Shown: positions 59,501-64,000 of the stretch, one piece after another
Numbering within the stretch: position 1 is the stretch's first letter
How the letters are laid out: every line of letters begins with the position of its first letter
Assembly: GCF_021730395.1 (NCBI RefSeq)
Contig: NC_069363.1
Span: 55,547,001 to 55,611,000, forward strand
Origin: Mercenaria mercenaria
Lineage: Eukaryota; Mollusca; Bivalvia; Venerida; Veneridae
DNA length: 64,000 nucleotides
Reading direction: 5' to 3'
Made by a program: the position numbers and the translations under genes
The notes under the pieces: model-generated
The model's database searches: none
What the model was told of the DNA's origin: nothing
What the model saw: only the letters and a program-made list of their open reading frames with translations

Positions 59501-62500
59501 AAATATGTGCTTGTTCTTTTACAAAATAAAACTGCACCCTTAATATCGCGTAAAATTTCCACTGCTGACCCCTGCATATTAAAAACCTATGAAATGTCAT
59601 GGTGACCTCACATGTCAAGCCTCTCTAGACTGGTAGTCTGAAACTACCTTCTGAGCTATCTAGGCAGGCTAACCTAAACAAAGTTTCTTTTATTATTTCA
59701 TTCCTTTTCAATGGTTTTACCCAAATTCTACCCTTTTTGGAGTTCCCTACCTAAAATAAACTATATTATTTCATTGTGAAATCATCATACCATTTCACTA
59801 TCATATCTCAATAATTTCCTGAAAAACATATAATAAAATATTTGATATTACCCATTATAAACATATAAGCAACCTGTATTTGTATCACAACCAGTAATGA
59901 CAATAATCTGCATTATGTTTTCATCATTCATCTGTACAACAAGTCCTGATTATTATACATATACAGTAACACACAGATCAGTCAAAATCACCAGTTACCA
60001 CAGGTTTGAATGATTCAATCATAGAATGTCTAAGAAAAACAGCTGGGGATCTTGTGAACTGCTCAAGCAATCAATGTTTCACTGTACTTACTTTCATTCT
60101 CCTCTCCAAACTGTTGGTCATATTTCGCCTCCAGTTCCTTGTAATGGTCTTCCAGACCTGATGCCGATGACCATTCTGCTTCTTTGTAATTCTCCATTTT
60201 CCTGTAAAAGTACACAATCTCAACACATAACAAACATTTGTGTAGTTTTATATGTTCATTACTGTTAGATTCACAGATTTGGTGACACCTGTAACAGTTC
60301 TGGACTTTCTAATTTTGCATGAGCACAATACAAATTTTACCTAATCCTAAAAGTTTCTAGAATGATAAGGAAGTTCATTGAATTCCTTCAATGTCTTGAC
60401 TGGTTTAATTTCATGGCAAAAAAGTGTAAACTTTAGCACTGAAGATACTGATTTTTTTAAATTTTGAAACATTTTACTTTTACGGTAAGATGTAAGTTTT
60501 TTTTTTAAAGAATAGCATTAAAGTTGTGTTCATTGGTTTCTAGAGTGACTGGACTTTACTTTGCTAAATCTTCAAACAATGTTAAATGCAGATTTAGCAA
60601 ACGTGTTACGACTGGTAAAATTTATCACTCATTAAGAAGGATCATTACATCAGTACAATGAATAGCTTGTTATACACTGAAAATATTACAGACTCGTTAC
60701 TTACTGGCATGTTTACGAAATATAAAGCGCATTCAAAATTTACACTGAGAAACTAATCTGGATTACTACTTTTCATTTCTAATCACTGACTTTTATATAT
60801 TACTCCTACATTTCCATATTAACATTGAATTTCATCTTTCCTTTTTTTTTTCTTCCTTTTTTTTATAAAAAAAAAAGACTTTAAGGTAAAGGACCCTTAA
60901 TGATAGTTGACAATTTCCATTTGAGTACATATTCAGGTTAGGTAATTCAGCATTCTTTGTTTGTAAAATAAAGCTCAACCAACACACGGCTTTCCGTGAA
61001 ATGCCGAAATGGAATATGGAGGATATATTATTTACTGAATGTCATTAATGGGTCCACTGCCTTCGGGCTATAAGAATTATACTCAACTTACTTTCTTCCC
61101 TCTTCTAGATGCCGCTCTCTGTGCTCCTTTGCCTTCTGCTTTATTTCTTCTGCTCTTTCTTCCAACTTTTTCTACAATAAAGTAAAATGTACAGGTAATG
61201 TTACATTATTTTGGAATTTTTTATGCCGAAGTGCTGTTTCTAAAAGTATCAACACATGCTAAAAAGTTAACTATGTACACATGTTTGCTACCTATGCATA
61301 ATAAACTTTAGTTACATGACTTTTTAATAAAAATTGTTGGTCCATTGTTTGTGTCATATGACTCATCTATATACAGCACTAAATTTTGCTGGACTAAAGT
61401 TAATTTTTTTTTAAGTTACAAAAAATTTATTTCTGATGTCATGTTATAAAACACTTGTTGAATAGCTTATCAGTCAATAGTCAAAACTATTTGCCTTCAG
61501 TCCTTTGGACTTCTGGCAATAGTTCTGACTACTGACCAGCAAATATTTAAAGTCCAGTGTTAAAAATATTATTTCAAGGTAGTTACGTTTATTTCTTGTC
61601 CTTAACTGGACATGTCCGACAGTCAATATTCCCTAAGTATTAGTCTCTGTTTGTGAAAGACTCAAGAATTTCCTAAATGATGCTGTGGGAAGAACTAAAT
61701 TTTCATTTTATGACAAAGTCCATGAAGTCTGTGGTAAGATATCCCCACACAACCTATTTTCAACCACAACCTATTTTCGACCGCCTAGGACTTTGTATGA
61801 TAAAAATCTTTACAAGCCAAATTTATCAATTGTGATTGTTTCACTGTTTACAGCAGAGACAGAACATGTCAGGAACCTATTCTCCTTCAGTTTTGGTACT
61901 TGGAAGTTTATGTAAATTCCATTTATATAGCAGTACCATGTTTTCATGAGGTTTTTCTTATTACTAAAAAACCTGCATGTTTCCTTGTCTACTACCTACT
62001 CTTACTTACACCAATATCAGTATTTATATATCTTTTGCACTAAATGTATATTCCTTAACACATGTTTACTATCAGAATTGTGAAGCATACTATTATTAAA
62101 TTATTTTGACAACGCAATCATGATGCTTGTCTTTGCAACAGTTTTCTTCATTTTCTACGCAATCTGAAATATTCGGATTGTCAAAAGCTTAGCAATAATA
62201 TAATACAGTGTCATCTGTGACAGCTATCAATGTAACAGGTGTGACACCCTGGTTCTCTGGAGTAATTGAGCACATGATACAGTTCTTTAGATAAAGCACT
62301 AACTTTTGTCTGCCATTTACTTTACCCTACCCCTTGTAATCTAGGTGCCAATTTAGGAAAGTGTTCCTACATCACATTGATCTGCCATGTTGGTTTTGGT
62401 GTTTGTTGCCAGACTTGATTTGTGAGTGTTCTATGTTTGCCATGTTGTAATGAAACTAAAGTAAAAGTTTAGTGCTGTTTCTTTTTGCTGGAAGGAAAAT

Positions 62501-63562
62501 ACCACCTGTGGTCGGATTTACGCTGTAAATTTTCAGCATGACTTCCTACTGACGGCTTTCAAAATAATCATGCCAGGGATTCGATCAGTAAGAAACTTAA
62601 AACTTAAATGGTATGCTTTTATAGCACTTATGCTGATAGAAAGTGTGAGACAATAAACCAAAGATTTGGACTTCCTTGCATTTGTACAAAACTGGACAGA
62701 AAACTTGTTAAGCGGTTGAAAACTGGTTGTGCTGGGATACTATAAGGTTATAATGATAAAAATTTTCCTGAAACATTGTAAAACATGTTGTCATATTTGA
62801 AATGGTCATCTTTATAATTTCTCTTTGGGTTATGCTGATTTACTGACATATACCCACTTCAGTAAAAAAAAAACCCAAACTTTTATGCATGTATATTAAT
62901 TCATTTACAAACTAAGAATTCATTTCTAAACAAAACATTCTTTTTTTTCAACAGAAACATGTGAAGGTTCTCCAACTGAAGTTACTCTATGCATTTACCA
63001 TGTCGAAAATAGGATGTGTTACCTTATATTCCTGCACTCTTTTATCTCTCTTTTTCACATACTTTGCTAATGCCTGAAGAAAGAAATAAGACATAAATAC
63101 ACAAATGTTAAAAGCTTTACAGACAAAGAAATTATAAACCTGTATAGATTATGAGTAACCTTAAAAATAATATTCTATCGAAACAGAGGCTATTATAACT
63201 TAAAGGTCATATTCCCTGTTTATACATTCTCTTCAATTCTTCTTTCATGACATTATACCTACAAATCATGAGTGATTCGAGTCAATCTTCTCAAACAAGG
63301 AAAAAAGAGACTAACACATATTCTAAATTAATGGATGGGGAATCACCCTTTGGAGAGGAGCATAAAGAACCAAATCTGAAAGATTTACCCTGATTTCTTC
63401 ATTTCTCTCTTTCTTTGCAGCATCTCTGAGTTTCTTGTTTTCTGCCTCCATCAGTCTGCGTACCCTTCGTTCTGGAGCTTCTCTTGTATCATACTTCTCC
63501 ACCCATACGTAAGACTTGGCTGTGCAATAACTCTCCCAGTAATCGTAAAATGGTTTCACTAC
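53574..63562 (-). CDS. DNAJC21: DNAJC21 (Jjj1-type J-protein), 3' eleven exons
   Basis: Ribosome-biogenesis co-chaperone that works with HSP70 in maturing and recycling factors of the 60S subunit. Exons: 63562-63389, 63073-63023, 61171-61092, 60201-60092, 59011-58921, 58359-58186, 57049-56998, 56560-56484, 55358-55292, 54634-54338, 53732-53574. All have GT-AG borders and consistent phase; together they give 443 residues and a TGA. The first exon reads VVKPFYDYWESYC, the family region after the J domain. A charged helix (YVKKRDKRVQEY, KKLEERAEEI) follows. A U1-type zinc finger is seen, CVAC with HEKSKKH spanning 59011-58186. Lysine-rich tracts (LSKKQKKKKRKQQ) suggest nucleolar targeting. A second zinc finger, CGIC with HIKETGH, lies in the last exon. 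The J domain lies beyond the right edge. Confidence 0.93.
54074..54297 (-). repeat. short tagctcacctgag-family element
   Basis: Opens aacaagagggccatgatggc and closes tgctcaggtgaac, the complement of the ends of the 46725 element. Its interior differs from the tandem units. It lies in the last intron of DNAJC21. Confidence 0.7.
54705..55025 (-). mobile_element. SINE, same family as 26277, diverged
   Basis: Shares the order of gtgagcacaatgcccaactt, actgcctcac, tagacacatgacac and aatgctgagtgccaagc with the 26277-26576 element. The head carries a decayed B box (aggggttcgctcc on the minus strand). No clear target-site duplication remains. It is in a DNAJC21 intron. Confidence 0.8.
55385..55945 (+). 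repeat. tandem duplicate of ~177 bp with catacggacggacgaacg end
   Basis: The word aggtcaaactgaggtcaggt recurs at about 55574 and 55751, each followed by gatgaggaatggtcacaggt and gatgctagacgaaa. The block ends with catacggacggacgaacgga and a gatgccgggggcata word. It is in a DNAJC21 intron. Confidence 0.8.
56674..56879 (+). repeat. ttaacccttagcctgct element, full copy
   Basis: About 206 bp from ttaacccttatcatgctgga to aacagggcaaggttaa, with cagtgcagaccaagatcagc and gatggaccagtccatttta inside. It lies between two DNAJC21 exons. Confidence 0.8.
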
Positions 63563-63789
63563 CTGTTAAAATATCAACTCAGAAAGTAGTAGCATCACAT
63601 TATTTTAATTCAATCATTCATTTTTATGTTACTTACAGATGACATAAAAAATGCATCTTAGAATTTGTGATATCTAAACGTATGTGCTTTCACTTTTGTT
63701 AACATTAACAATTCACTTAGTCAAACTTTGTAAAAATCATACATTATTTCACAGTGGAAATAATGGAAAGAATTAACATAGAAATTTAA

Positions 63790-63975
63790 TTTTGTTGGCA
63801 TGAAATTTCGTGGTTTTGGTCAAAACGGCAATTTCGTGGGGATATGAATTCATGGATTTTAACTTTTGAACACAAACTGAGTGGAAATTTTACTTGTTCA
63901 TTGGGATTAAATTTCGTGGATTGACTCAACCACGAAATCCACGAAAATTAGTCCCCCACGAATATTAATGATTTC
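63790..63975. repeat. short interspersed repeat with aaatttcgtgg / ccacgaaa words
   Basis: The words aaatttcgtggattgactca and accacgaaatccacgaaaat lie close together in opposite orientation, and gcatgaaatttcgtggtttt occurs further left. This is a partly self-complementary, MITE-like block in the 5'-most intron visible of DNAJC21. Confidence 0.65.
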
Positions 63976-64000
63976 ACAGTACAATGTGATACTGACAAAC

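Overview
The window reads as nuclear DNA of a mollusc, most likely a marine bivalve. It is AT-rich, its genes carry GT-AG introns, and large parts consist of foldback elements, tRNA-derived SINEs and tandem-repeat-bearing elements of the sort that fill clam genomes. The organism call is an inference from gene content and repeat style. No sequence here names a species.

Layout. 1-10.1 kb (minus strand): a four-exon gene for a 774-residue protein with TIR, SAM, TIR and TIR domains, an innate-immunity or NAD-signalling type architecture, with a 6 kb first intron. 10.1-16.4 kb: intergenic, with foldbacks, a 165-bp tandem array and one possible orphan exon. 16.4-20.9 kb (plus): the Rieske [2Fe-2S] protein RFESD, with its first exon unresolved. 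20.9-30.6 kb: intergenic, with a dead LINE, a 0.6-kb terminal-inverted-repeat element, a SINE with a clear target-site duplication and long tandem-repeat fields. 30.7-31.8 kb (plus): an intronless multi-pass membrane RING protein resembling RNF26. 34.2-36.4 kb (minus): a 90-residue single-pass membrane protein that I assembled from four short phase-matched exons; no single open frame shows it. 41.5-51.9 kb: three intronless lysosomal glucosylceramidase (GBA1-type, GH30) genes. The second and third are head-to-head over 185 bp. 53.6 kb to the right edge (minus): eleven 3' exons of DNAJC21, a ribosome-biogenesis J-protein, whose J-domain exons lie beyond the window.

How they may work together. 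There is no operon-like logic; this is ordinary gene neighbourhood. The glucosylceramidase cluster is the clearest functional unit. Two members keep both catalytic glutamates. The third has lost the acid/base glutamate and several active-site residues while staying open over its full length, so it looks like a pseudoenzyme partner or a repurposed protein. GATA-type motifs cluster just upstream of the first gene and in the shared promoter of the other two, suggesting a common, perhaps digestive-gland, control. The TIR-SAM-TIR-TIR protein and the tiny membrane protein are the other two items I would look at first.

Exon boundaries come from reading splice sites and checking phase by eye. No alignment, RNA or database search was available.
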